From: an uncultured Oscillospiraceae bacterium | GTDB taxonomy: Bacteria; Bacillota; Clostridia; Oscillospirales; Oscillospiraceae | Assembly: GCA_947630345.1 (NCBI GenBank) | Contig: CANRHF010000002.1 | Coordinates: forward strand, 1-59,759 | Direction: 5' to 3' | DNA length: 59,759 bases | Part shown: positions 29,633-38,363 of the stretch, piece by piece | Numbering within the stretch: position 1 is the first letter of the stretch | Layout of the letters: each line of letters opens with the position of its first letter | Notes under the pieces: generated by a model | Told to the model about the DNA's origin: nothing | The model's input: only the letters and a program-made list of their open reading frames with translations | The model's database searches: none | Made by a program: the position numbers and the translations under genes

Positions 29633-30628
29633 TTACCTTCGCAGCAGCTGTCGGAGACTTGTTTCCTCTGACAATCCCAATATTTTTTTAATTTTCTTGC
29701 CGAGAAACGATCGCATCCGAAGCTGGAACGGAGGGAGAATGATCTTTCCAAGCGTTCTTTCAAAGGCGGGATCCTTCTCTGTCTTTTCCGGCCCATTCAG
29801 CGGAAAAGACAGCGGGTACGAATCCATCCCGCAGAAGCGCATTGTCATAACATTTTGCATAGTCGTTCCTCCGTGGATCGAAAAATCATCCACGCCGATG
29901 TTTTTGATCTGATTCTTCATCGGCACAACGCCGAGCATATCGTTGGCGCGCAGTGTCAGGCACATCTGATAGTCCCAGGAAACCGGTTTTTTCCCTTCCG
30001 TGATCCTTTTTTTCTCTGCGTACCAATAGTCTCTGTACATGCGGTAGAATGCGCCGCTTTCAAACCTTTTTCGCAGCGCTTTTACAGCCTTCGGATCGTC
30101 CAGCAGAGTAAGCTCGCCGTCATAGTATGGCACAAATTTATGGCTCCAAGAGGCCCAGCCGCACGGGAGCAGGTGCTGTGTAAATTTATAGTCCTCGCCG
30201 TCGCCCGGGTCGTAGTCACCGAGATAATTTGTCCCGCACACCCAGAGAACACGTTCATCGTCCCAATATTTTGTCAGCATTTCCTCGCAATAGCGAAAAA
30301 ATGTTATTTCAGGCAGATTGTCATCTTCCAAAAAAATCGCGCATGCTTCTTTATCGAAAACACGTTTCGCGCCGAGGCCTATGTTTTGGTATACGCCGCG
30401 ATTCGTCTCCGCGTAATCCTTGATGACCTGGCACGGCCAGTTTATCGCGTTTTCCACAGCCTTGCGGCATTCCTCGACCAGCGACTTTTCTTTCTCATCC
30501 CGCCCCTGGTCCGACAGAATATACAGCTTCTTGGGGCGGACCTGGGCGATCCTTTCAATTATCCGAACGGAATTGTCCTTCCGCTTGAATGTGAAAAGAA
30601 CAACCGGCGTATTAAAGCATTCCTCCAA
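29633..30628 (-). CDS. Glycosyltransferase (GT-A fold, HlpA/GnT-I-like)
   Basis: TPVVLFTFKRKDNSVRIIERIAQVRPKKLYILSDQGRD; ACAIFLEDDNLPEITFFRYCEEML. Confidence 0.72.
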   Translation of the reverse strand: MEECFNTPVVLFTFKRKDNSVRIIERIAQVRPKKLYILSDQGRDEKEKSLVEECRKAVENAINWPCQVIKDYAETNRGVYQNIGLGAKRVFDKEACAIFLEDDNLPEITFFRYCEEMLTKYWDDERVLWVCGTNYLGDYDPGDGEDYKFTQHLLPCGWASWSHKFVPYYDGELTLLDDPKAVKALRKRFESGAFYRMYRDYWYAEKKRITEGKKPVSWDYQMCLTLRANDMLGVVPMKNQIKNIGVDDFSIHGGTTMQNVMTMRFCGMDSYPLSFPLNGPEKTEKDPAFERTLGKIILPPFQLRMRSFLGKKIKKILGLSEETSLRQLLRR

Positions 30629-30638
30629 CGGATCCGCC

Positions 30639-31793
30639 TCACTTTCTCCACACCATCTTATTGACGACGCCGGTATACCCCTCGATGATCTTCACGACCT
30701 TCGTGGAGACGTTTTCATCCACATAATCCGGTACGGGGATGCCGTGATCGCCGCTGCGGTTCATCTCCACCGCCGTGTCCACCGCCCGCAGCAGGCCGCT
30801 GCCCTCGATGCCCGCCAGCACAAAGCAGCCCTTGTCCAGCGCTTCCGGCCGCTCGGTGCTGGTCCGGATGCACACCGCCGGGAAAGGCCTTCCGATGCTG
30901 GTGAAGAAGCTGCTCTCCTCCGGCAGCGTCCCGCTGTCCGAGACCACCGCGAAAGCGTTCATCTGCAAGCAGTTGTAATCGTGGAATCCCAGGGGCTCGT
31001 GCTGGATAACCCGCCGGTCCAGTTGAAAACCGGAGGCCTCCAGCCGCTTTTTGGAGCGCGGGTGGCAGGAATACAGCACCGGCAGATCGTATTTCTCCGC
31101 CATGGCGTTGATCGCCGTGAACAGGCTCAAAAAGTTCTTTTCGGTATCGATGTTCTCCTCCCGGTGGGCCGAGAGCAGGATATATTTTCCCTTTTCCAGG
31201 CCCAGGCGCTGGTGCACATCGCTGGCCTCGATCTGCTCAAGATTCGACCGCAGCACCTCCGCCATGGGGGAGCCTGTTACGAAGACCCGCTCCTTCGGCA
31301 GTCCGCACTCGTGCAGATACTTCCGGGCGTGCTCGGAATAGGCCAGATTCACGTCGGAGATGATGTCCACGATCCGGCGGTTCGTCTCCTCCGGCAAGCA
31401 CTCATCCTTGCAGCGGTTGCCCGCCTCCATGTGGAAGATCGGGATGTGCAGCCGCTTCGCCCCGATCACCGAGAGGCAGCTGTTTGTGTCCCCCAGAACC
31501 AGCACCGCGTCGGGCCGAATCTCCGCCATGAGCTGATACGACTTCGCGATGATGTTTCCCATGGTCTCGCCCAGGTCTTTTCCCACGGCGTCGAGGTACA
31601 CCTCCGGGTCGTCCAGTGACAGGTCTCGGAAAAACACGCCGTTCAGGTTGTAATCGTAATTCTGACCCGTGTGGCAGAGCACCGTGTCAAAATACTTCCG
31701 GCACTTCTTGATGACCTCCGACAGCCGGATGATCTCCGGCCGCGTCCCCACAATGATCAGCAGCTTCAGTTTTCCGTTGTTTTGGAACATCAC
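30639..31793 (-). CDS. capG: UDP-N-acetylglucosamine 2-epimerase family (CapG/WecB-like)
   Basis: KLKLLIIVGTRPEIIRLSEVIKKC; CHTGQNYDYNLNGVFF; VVSDSGTLPEESSFF; follows capE-capF in transcription order. Confidence 0.88.
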   Translation of the reverse strand: MMFQNNGKLKLLIIVGTRPEIIRLSEVIKKCRKYFDTVLCHTGQNYDYNLNGVFFRDLSLDDPEVYLDAVGKDLGETMGNIIAKSYQLMAEIRPDAVLVLGDTNSCLSVIGAKRLHIPIFHMEAGNRCKDECLPEETNRRIVDIISDVNLAYSEHARKYLHECGLPKERVFVTGSPMAEVLRSNLEQIEASDVHQRLGLEKGKYILLSAHREENIDTEKNFLSLFTAINAMAEKYDLPVLYSCHPRSKKRLEASGFQLDRRVIQHEPLGFHDYNCLQMNAFAVVSDSGTLPEESSFFTSIGRPFPAVCIRTSTERPEALDKGCFVLAGIEGSGLLRAVDTAVEMNRSGDHGIPVPDYVDENVSTKVVKIIEGYTGVVNKMVWRK

Positions 31794-31805
31794 GCCAAAC
31801 CCCTG

Positions 31806-33005
31806 TCAAACTTTTTCAAAAAAGGTATCCGGTTTTCCCGGCTCGAAGATCTCATTCGCCCACATCACCGTCACCAGATCCTCTGTATCCGACAGATTGA
31901 TGATGTTGTGCGTGTACCCAGGCAGCATATGCACCGCCTCGATTCTCTCTCCGCTGACCTCAAACTCCAGCACTTCGTCGGAGCCGATCTTTCTTTCCTG
32001 GATCAGCCCATGCCCGGACACGACTATGAAGAACTCCCACTTACTGTGGTGCCAGTGCTGGCCCTTCGTGATCCCGGGCTTGGAGATGTTCACGCTGAAC
32101 TGTCCGCACTTTTCCGTCTTCAAAAGCTCTGTGAAGCTCCCCCGGTCATCCACATTCATCTTGAGCGGGAACGCGACCTTTTCCTTCGGCAGATAGGAGA
32201 GGTAGGTGGAATACAGCTTCTTCGCGAAGGACCCCGCCGGGATCTCCGGCATCGCCAGCGTCTCCGGCTGCTCTTTGAACCTTTCCAGCAGCGCCACAAT
32301 CTGGCCCAGCGTCACCTTGTGGGTCGTCGGCACATAACAGTACGGGCCGGCCTCGTTTTCTACGGGCGTCAGCCCGTCGTATGCGCAGCGATGGGCCTTG
32401 CCCTCGAGCACATCAAGCATCTCCCGCACCAGATCGTCGATGTACAGAAGCTCCAGCTCTGTCGCGGGATCGTTCACCGTGATCGGCAGGTCGTTGGCCA
32501 TGTTGTTGCAGAACGTCGCCACAGCGGAATTGTAATTCGGGCGGCACCACTTGCCGAACAAGTTCGGAAAGCGATAAACATATACCTTCGCGCCCGTCTC
32601 CTTGCCGTAGGCAAAGAAGAGCTCCTCCCCCGCCAGCTTGGACTTCCCGTAGTCGCTCTGCCCATAGCGGCCGATCAGCGTCGCCTGGATGGAGCTGGAC
32701 AGCATCACGGGGCAGGTATTTCCCTTGGCCTTCAGCTTCTCCAGCAGTGTGGACGAAAAGCCGAAATTGCCCGCCATAAACTCCGCGTTCTCCTTCGGCC
32801 GGTTCACGCCGGCCAGATGGAACACGAAGTCCGCCTTTTCGCAGTAGGCGTCCAGGGCCTCCGGCGTGGAGTCCAGATCGTATTCATATATTTCATTGAT
32901 TTTGAGAGCCGGTCGTGTGCGGTCCTTCCCGTCCCGCAGGGCCTTGAGACTCTCTGTAAGATTCCGTCCGGCAAATCCCTTCGCGCCGGTGACGAGGATA
33001 TTCAT
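31806..33005 (-). CDS. capF: Bifunctional SDR-cupin capsule enzyme (CapF/WbjC-like)
   Basis: MNILVTGAKGFAGRNLTESL; C-terminal cupin FSVNISKPGITKGQHWHHSKWEFFIVVSGHGLIQ. Confidence 0.9.
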   Translation of the reverse strand: MNILVTGAKGFAGRNLTESLKALRDGKDRTRPALKINEIYEYDLDSTPEALDAYCEKADFVFHLAGVNRPKENAEFMAGNFGFSSTLLEKLKAKGNTCPVMLSSSIQATLIGRYGQSDYGKSKLAGEELFFAYGKETGAKVYVYRFPNLFGKWCRPNYNSAVATFCNNMANDLPITVNDPATELELLYIDDLVREMLDVLEGKAHRCAYDGLTPVENEAGPYCYVPTTHKVTLGQIVALLERFKEQPETLAMPEIPAGSFAKKLYSTYLSYLPKEKVAFPLKMNVDDRGSFTELLKTEKCGQFSVNISKPGITKGQHWHHSKWEFFIVVSGHGLIQERKIGSDEVLEFEVSGERIEAVHMLPGYTHNIINLSDTEDLVTVMWANEIFEPGKPDTFFEKV

Positions 33006-34054
33006 GCCTGCCCGCCTTTCCAATCGGCAAGGGCCTCGCGCACATAATCTGTCGTCAGAATCTTCTGAACGGTTCCTTCCACATCCAGACGGTTCGTGTT
33101 ATGGCTCGTATACGCCTCGTCCGCCATGGTCTTAACCTGTCCATGCACCACAAACTTGTCGTAATTTAAGTCCCGGCTGTCCGCCGCGACACGGTAGTAA
33201 TTGCCCATATCCTCGCTGCGGAGACGCTCCTCCCGGGTCATCAGCGTCTCGTAGAGCTTTTCGCCGTGCCGCGTCCCGATGATGCGGGTTCCCGTGTCGC
33301 CGAACAGCTGCTGCACAGCCTTGGCCAAATCGCCGATGGTAGAGGCGTCGGCCTTTTGAATGAACAGGTCTCCCGGGTTCGCGTGCTCAAACGCGAACTT
33401 TACCAGATTCACCGCTTCATCAAGATTCATCAGGAATCTTGTCATATTTGGGTCGGTGATGGTGATCGGGTTCCCCGCTTTGATCTGGTCGATAAACAGT
33501 GGGATCACGCTGCCCCTGCTGCACATGACATTTCCGTACCGGGTGCAGCAGATCACCGTCTCGCTGCGCTCCGCCGCCACTCTGGCGTTGGCGTAAATCA
33601 CATGCTCCATCATTGCCTTGGAGATGCCCATGGCATTGATTGGGTACGCCGCTTTATCCGTCGAGAGACACACGATGCGCTTCACACCGGCGTCGATGGC
33701 CGCGTGGAGCACATTGTCTGTGCCCTCCACATTAGTCCGCACGGCCTCCATGGGAAAGAACTCACAGCTGGGCACCTGCTTCAGCGCCGCCGCGTGGAAG
33801 ATAAAGTCCACCCCGTGCATGGCGTCCTGCACACTGCGGGGATTCCGCACATCGCCTATATAGAACCGCACCTTTCCGGCATACTCCGGAAAACGCACCT
33901 GTAGGTCATGGCGCATATCGTCCTGCTTCTTCTCGTCCCGGGAGAAGATGCGGATCTCTCCGATATCCGAGGTCAAAAAGTGCTTCAGCACCGTATTCCC
34001 GAAGGAACCGGTCCCGCCGGTGATCATAAGGGTTGCGTCTTTGAAATGGGACAT
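33002..34054 (-). CDS. capE: UDP-GlcNAc 4,6-dehydratase/5-epimerase (CapE/WbjB-like)
   Basis: LMITGGTGSFGNTVLKHFLTSDIGEIRIFSRDEKKQDDMRHDL; VCLSTDKAAYPINAMGISKAMMEHV. Confidence 0.92.
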   Translation of the reverse strand: MSHFKDATLMITGGTGSFGNTVLKHFLTSDIGEIRIFSRDEKKQDDMRHDLQVRFPEYAGKVRFYIGDVRNPRSVQDAMHGVDFIFHAAALKQVPSCEFFPMEAVRTNVEGTDNVLHAAIDAGVKRIVCLSTDKAAYPINAMGISKAMMEHVIYANARVAAERSETVICCTRYGNVMCSRGSVIPLFIDQIKAGNPITITDPNMTRFLMNLDEAVNLVKFAFEHANPGDLFIQKADASTIGDLAKAVQQLFGDTGTRIIGTRHGEKLYETLMTREERLRSEDMGNYYRVAADSRDLNYDKFVVHGQVKTMADEAYTSHNTNRLDVEGTVQKILTTDYVREALADWKGGQA

Positions 34055-35277
34055 TTCCTTCCCTCCAATAATGGTTTTCCTTTTAGCAGGGCTTCCAGAC
34101 CCTGCATAAATTGGTCCATGGTAAAATGGTCTTCATAGAACCGCCTGCCGTTTTTTCCTTTTTCCCGGTAATCCTCGAACCGGTCCGTCACTTCCGTCAT
34201 TGCCTTCGCCAGCGCTTCTTCGTCTCCCGCCGGTACCGCGATCCCACAGTCCGCTTCGCGAATCAGCTCCGCTCCCGCGCCGTCAATCGCGCCGACAACC
34301 GGCTTTCCCGCGCAGAGATACCCCTGCGCCTTGCTCGGCAGCGTCGATCCGATCATATCCCCGCCGCGCAGCGTCAGCAGAAAGCAGTCCGCCATCGTGT
34401 AAAACCGCGCCATTTCTTCCCGCGGGTATCTCCCGTGAAACGTGACCTTGTCATCCAGGCGCAGATCTTTTGCAAGCAGCTCCAGCGCTTCTTTTTCCGA
34501 GCCATCCCCCACGAAGTGGATATGGAACGGCTTGTCCGGTTGCATCTTCGCCGCGGCGCGCAGCACACAGTCCAGATTCTGCACAGCGCCCATATTCCCC
34601 GCAAACAGGAAATCGACCCGTCCGTTTTCCTCATAGGCAAAGGGCGTGCCCTCCATATCCGCAAAATGCTGCGGAAGATAGACGATCTTTTCTTTCGGCA
34701 CACCGCCGACGTTTTCCATATATGCCCGAAACGGCTTCGATGTCACTGCCACCACGTCGCACCGCTTGTACATCCAACGGCTGAACCACAGCACCGCGCG
34801 AAACAGTAAACTGCTTTCCTTGACATTCCACGCTTTGAGCGATTCCGGCCACAGATCACAGCAGTAAAATACAAGCGGGCACTTCGCCCTCCGGCTCAGG
34901 ATGATCCCTGGAAAAAGTTGAAATACCGGCGACGTCTCATAGACAAACACCGCGTCGCATTTCGGCTTTTTGCAAAAAAGCGCGTACGCAGTACCATTCA
35001 GCAGGAACGAACCATAGCTCAGCGCCCTGTGCAGGACGCCTGTCTTTCGTTCTAAAGTGAAGACCCGCCGCACTTCCGCGCCAAAACAATTCTCCCTGCG
35101 TTTTTCCCTTTTGCGGTACGTCTTCGGCACATATCCCGTCTCGTAGTCGGGCAGCGCCGTCAAAACGGACACCTTGTGTCCGCGCTTCACCAGCTCCGGT
35201 ACGATCTCATTGATTCGAAAGTTATCTGGGTAAAAGAATTCGGAAACGATTTGTATATTCAAGTCGGCTTCCTCCAT
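34024..35277 (-). CDS. Glycosyltransferase family 4 (WbuB-like)
   Basis: IVSEFFYPDNFRINEIVPELVKRGHKVSVLTALPDYETG; LPSKAQGYLCAGKPVVGAIDGAGAELI. Confidence 0.88.
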   Translation of the reverse strand: MEEADLNIQIVSEFFYPDNFRINEIVPELVKRGHKVSVLTALPDYETGYVPKTYRKREKRRENCFGAEVRRVFTLERKTGVLHRALSYGSFLLNGTAYALFCKKPKCDAVFVYETSPVFQLFPGIILSRRAKCPLVFYCCDLWPESLKAWNVKESSLLFRAVLWFSRWMYKRCDVVAVTSKPFRAYMENVGGVPKEKIVYLPQHFADMEGTPFAYEENGRVDFLFAGNMGAVQNLDCVLRAAAKMQPDKPFHIHFVGDGSEKEALELLAKDLRLDDKVTFHGRYPREEMARFYTMADCFLLTLRGGDMIGSTLPSKAQGYLCAGKPVVGAIDGAGAELIREADCGIAVPAGDEEALAKAMTEVTDRFEDYREKGKNGRRFYEDHFTMDQFMQGLEALLKGKPLLEGRKCPISKTQPL

Positions 35278-35283
35278 CTTTCC

Positions 35284-36699
35284 TCAATTTTTCACCATTT
35301 CTTCCTGCCTAAGCTGCTCTACCAGTTCTTTCTGCCGCTTCTCGTTCTCCCGCGCGACCTCAAATCCCTCCGTGCTGCTCTTGCTGAACAGCACACGCAC
35401 CGTCAGCAGCATCAATTTAATATCCAAAAGCAGAGAGTAGTTCTCAATATACATCAGGTCCAACCGCAGCTTGTCATACGCGCTGGTGTTGTATTTTCCG
35501 TAGATCTGCGCATACCCTGTCAGACCGCCCTTTACCTTCAGACGGTACGCAAACTCCGGGATCTCCGCCGAGTACTTCTCGACGTGTTCAACACGTTCAG
35601 GCCGCGGCCCAACGATGCTCATGTCGCCCTTCAGAATGTTGAGAATCTGCGGAAGCTCGTCGATCCGTGTCGGCCGGATGACCCGTCCCACCTTTGTGAT
35701 ACGTGGATCCCGTCCCGTCGCCGGGATGGAATGTCCGTCCTTTTCCGCGTTTACGATCATGCTGCGGAACTTCAGAATGTCAAACTCCTTCCCCCACCGC
35801 GTCAAGCGCTTCTGCCGGTAGAACACCGGTCCTCCATCCTCCAGCTTGATCGCGATCGATGTAACAAGTAAAATAGGGGAGGTGATGATCAAGGCCACCA
35901 GAGACAGCGCGATATCCATCGTTCGCTTGATGAACCGCTGCCCAATCGTCAGGCCGATCCCCCTTATGAGGAACATCGGCGTGTCCACCGCGGAAATGTT
36001 CCGCGCGCCGCGAATCAAAACGTCCGTGATCTTCGGCACGATGTAAATACGGATCTGGTTCTTATAACAGTATTTCAAGATATCATTCCGCAGCTCGGCG
36101 GATACATCGTTCACAACCACCGACTCCGCCGCGTCGATCTCCTTGATGAGCTTCTCCCAGGGCTCGTGCGCGGAAACCATCTTGTAGACGTTGTACCGTT
36201 CCTTCTGCGTGTCCAGTTTGAGTTTCATCCCGACTGCTTCTTCCCTGCCGTAGATCATCAGCATACGATGCGCCGTATAAAGGTGCCGATAGATGAACCC
36301 ATAGAGGCAGATAAACAACGTGCAAACAAACAGGTCCACAATATACAGTGAAAGCACCGGGAGCGGGCTCACCATTTGATTGGAGATCAGGCAGAGCTGG
36401 AAATAGGTGATGATGTTCACGATCAGCATCGCGGCCCACTGCGCGATCCCAAGATCGAGCTTGCGCATATTCCCAAACTGGAATCCGTCCGAATTCTGGA
36501 TGAAGAGCCAACTCAGCAGGCCATATACGCCCATGAGTACATATTTTCCGTTTCCGAGATACGCAGGAAACGGATCGTCCTCGTGCCCGTATCTCCAGAA
36601 GAAATAGTACAGGACTGAAAGCAACACCACTTCAACAATGCCTTCCAAAAATCGCACCATCGATTTTGTGTCGGCGCTCAGCTTCTGCTGCTCATCCAT
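35284..36699 (-). CDS. Undecaprenyl-phosphate sugar phosphotransferase (polyprenyl glycosylphosphotransferase; start trimmed to MDEQQKLS)
   Basis: KRTMDIALSLVALIITSPILLVTSIAIKLEDGGPVFYRQKRLTRWGKEFDILKFRSM; RIDELPQILNILKGDMSIVGPRPE. Confidence 0.93.
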   Translation of the reverse strand: MDEQQKLSADTKSMVRFLEGIVEVVLLSVLYYFFWRYGHEDDPFPAYLGNGKYVLMGVYGLLSWLFIQNSDGFQFGNMRKLDLGIAQWAAMLIVNIITYFQLCLISNQMVSPLPVLSLYIVDLFVCTLFICLYGFIYRHLYTAHRMLMIYGREEAVGMKLKLDTQKERYNVYKMVSAHEPWEKLIKEIDAAESVVVNDVSAELRNDILKYCYKNQIRIYIVPKITDVLIRGARNISAVDTPMFLIRGIGLTIGQRFIKRTMDIALSLVALIITSPILLVTSIAIKLEDGGPVFYRQKRLTRWGKEFDILKFRSMIVNAEKDGHSIPATGRDPRITKVGRVIRPTRIDELPQILNILKGDMSIVGPRPERVEHVEKYSAEIPEFAYRLKVKGGLTGYAQIYGKYNTSAYDKLRLDLMYIENYSLLLDIKLMLLTVRVLFSKSSTEGFEVARENEKRQKELVEQLRQEEMVKN

Positions 36700-36933
36700 T
36701 CTTTCTTCACCATCCGTTCTTTTTTTACGGGAGCCTTTTTCCCTGCGCTCCTTTTTCCCGGAAGGCCACTCCTTTTGCCCGATTCTGAGCGCATAAAAGA
36801 TAAGGCCCGGCACACTTCCCAACTGTTGGCAAGCTGAACCTTGCGGTCGATCCTTTCAACGTGTTGTTAAAAATACAAATCAATAACCTTAAAAATACTA
36901 CGCAAAGCGTCATAATCCACCCATAGCTTTGAT

Positions 36934-36962
36934 ATTATACTATGCGGCAGCGCGTTTGTCAA
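36934..36962 (-). promoter_or_regulatory. Consensus sigma-A promoter for the polysaccharide operon: TTGACA-N17-TATAAT
   Basis: -35 at 36957-36962, -10 at 36934-36939 (minus strand), 17-nt spacer; oriented toward the initiating transferase gene. Confidence 0.85.
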
Positions 36963-37163
36963 TGAACGAGTAACAACATTTGTCCTTATTTTCAGAAAAA
37001 TTAAGTGGTTTTGAAGGGAAATGCTCCCATATATTGTGCTTTTTGGCCGTTGTTTTCTGTCAATATCCCGCAAGGAAGGACAAAGAGAAGCTAAAACCCA
37101 AGCGTTTTTCAAAAACGGCAAAATTCGCGCGCACAGGCAAAAAATCCGATTTTGGGCCCAGGG

Positions 37164-37192
37164 TTGCATTCTTCTGCCGTTTTTGCTAAAAT
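37164..37192 (+). promoter_or_regulatory. Probable sbcD promoter: TTGCAT-N17-TAAAAT
   Basis: -35 37164-37169, -10 37187-37192, upstream of the ATG at 37224. Confidence 0.65.
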
Positions 37193-37223
37193 AAATGTGA
37201 AAAACAGAAAGAAGGGCGCCGCC

Positions 37224-38363
37224 ATGAGACTCATTCACTTATCGGACCTGCACCTGGGGAAACGGGTAAACGAGTTCTCCATGCTGGAGGATCAGGCGTA
37301 CATTCTAAAGCAGATCCTTACGATCATCGACGCGGAAAAGCCCCACGCTGTGCTCCTGGCCGGGGACATCTACGACAAAGCCGTTCCGCCCACGGAGGCG
37401 GTGGAGCTGTTTGACGAGTTTCTGGTGGGCCTGGCCCGGCGGGGGCTGGAGGTGTTCGTCATCAGCGGCAACCACGATTCCCCGGAGCGGATCGCCTTCG
37501 GCTCCAGGATCATGGACGCCAGCGGGATCCACCTGGCTCCGGTGTATGGCGGCAGGGTGCTGCCCACGTCGTTAGAGGACGAATACGGCCCGGTGGACGT
37601 CTATATGCTCCCCTTTTTAAAGCCCGCCCAGGTCCGGCGGTTTTTCGAGGGCGCGGAGCTGTCCACCTATACCGAGGCGGTGAGCCGGGCCATTCAGAGC
37701 ATGGATATTGATCAAAAGCGACGAAACGTGCTGGTGACTCACCAGTTTGTCACCGGGGCCCGGCGCTCCGAGTCGGAGGAACTGTCCGTGGGTGGAGCGG
37801 ACAACGTGGACGCCGGGGTTTTCGCGGCCTTCGACTATGTGGCCTTGGGCCATCTCCACACCCCCCAGAACTGCGGAACGGACCGGATCCGCTACTGCGG
37901 CACACCGTTAAAATACTCCTTTTCGGAGGCCCGAGACGCCAAATCCGTCACCGTTGTGGAGCTTGGGGAAAAAGGAGCCCTCTCCTGCCGGACGGCGCCT
38001 CTGACGCCCCTCCATGATCTGGTGGAGCTGAAGGGGACCTACGAAGATCTGACCCTAAAAGCCTTTTACGAGAACACCTCCTGGCAGGAGGACTACGTCC
38101 ACATCACCCTGACTGACGAGGAGGATGTCCCCGACGCCGTTGGAAAGCTGCGGACCATTTACCACCGGCTGATGAAGCTGGACTACGACAACACCCGTAC
38201 CCGGAGCCAGGGGGAACTCCAAGCCGCGGAAGAAATCGAGGCCAAGTCCCCCCTCCAGCTCTTTTCCGATTTTTACCAGGGGCAGAACAACCTGCCCATG
38301 AGCCGGGAGCAGGCGGACTTCGTGCGGGCGCTGATGGAACGCGTATGGGAGGGAGAGCCATGA
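37224..38363 (+). CDS. sbcD: Exonuclease subunit SbcD
   Basis: MRLIHLSDLHLGKRVNEFSMLEDQ; LLAGDIYDKAVPP; VISGNHDSPERIAFG; ALGHLHTPQ. Confidence 0.95.
   Translation: MRLIHLSDLHLGKRVNEFSMLEDQAYILKQILTIIDAEKPHAVLLAGDIYDKAVPPTEAVELFDEFLVGLARRGLEVFVISGNHDSPERIAFGSRIMDASGIHLAPVYGGRVLPTSLEDEYGPVDVYMLPFLKPAQVRRFFEGAELSTYTEAVSRAIQSMDIDQKRRNVLVTHQFVTGARRSESEELSVGGADNVDAGVFAAFDYVALGHLHTPQNCGTDRIRYCGTPLKYSFSEARDAKSVTVVELGEKGALSCRTAPLTPLHDLVELKGTYEDLTLKAFYENTSWQEDYVHITLTDEEDVPDAVGKLRTIYHRLMKLDYDNTRTRSQGELQAAEEIEAKSPLQLFSDFYQGQNNLPMSREQADFVRALMERVWEGEP

Noticed and set aside
36725-36913. 62-aa ORF in the operon leader as a leader peptide
   Set aside because: Weak start context and no regulatory pattern (no codon runs); cannot be distinguished from chance.
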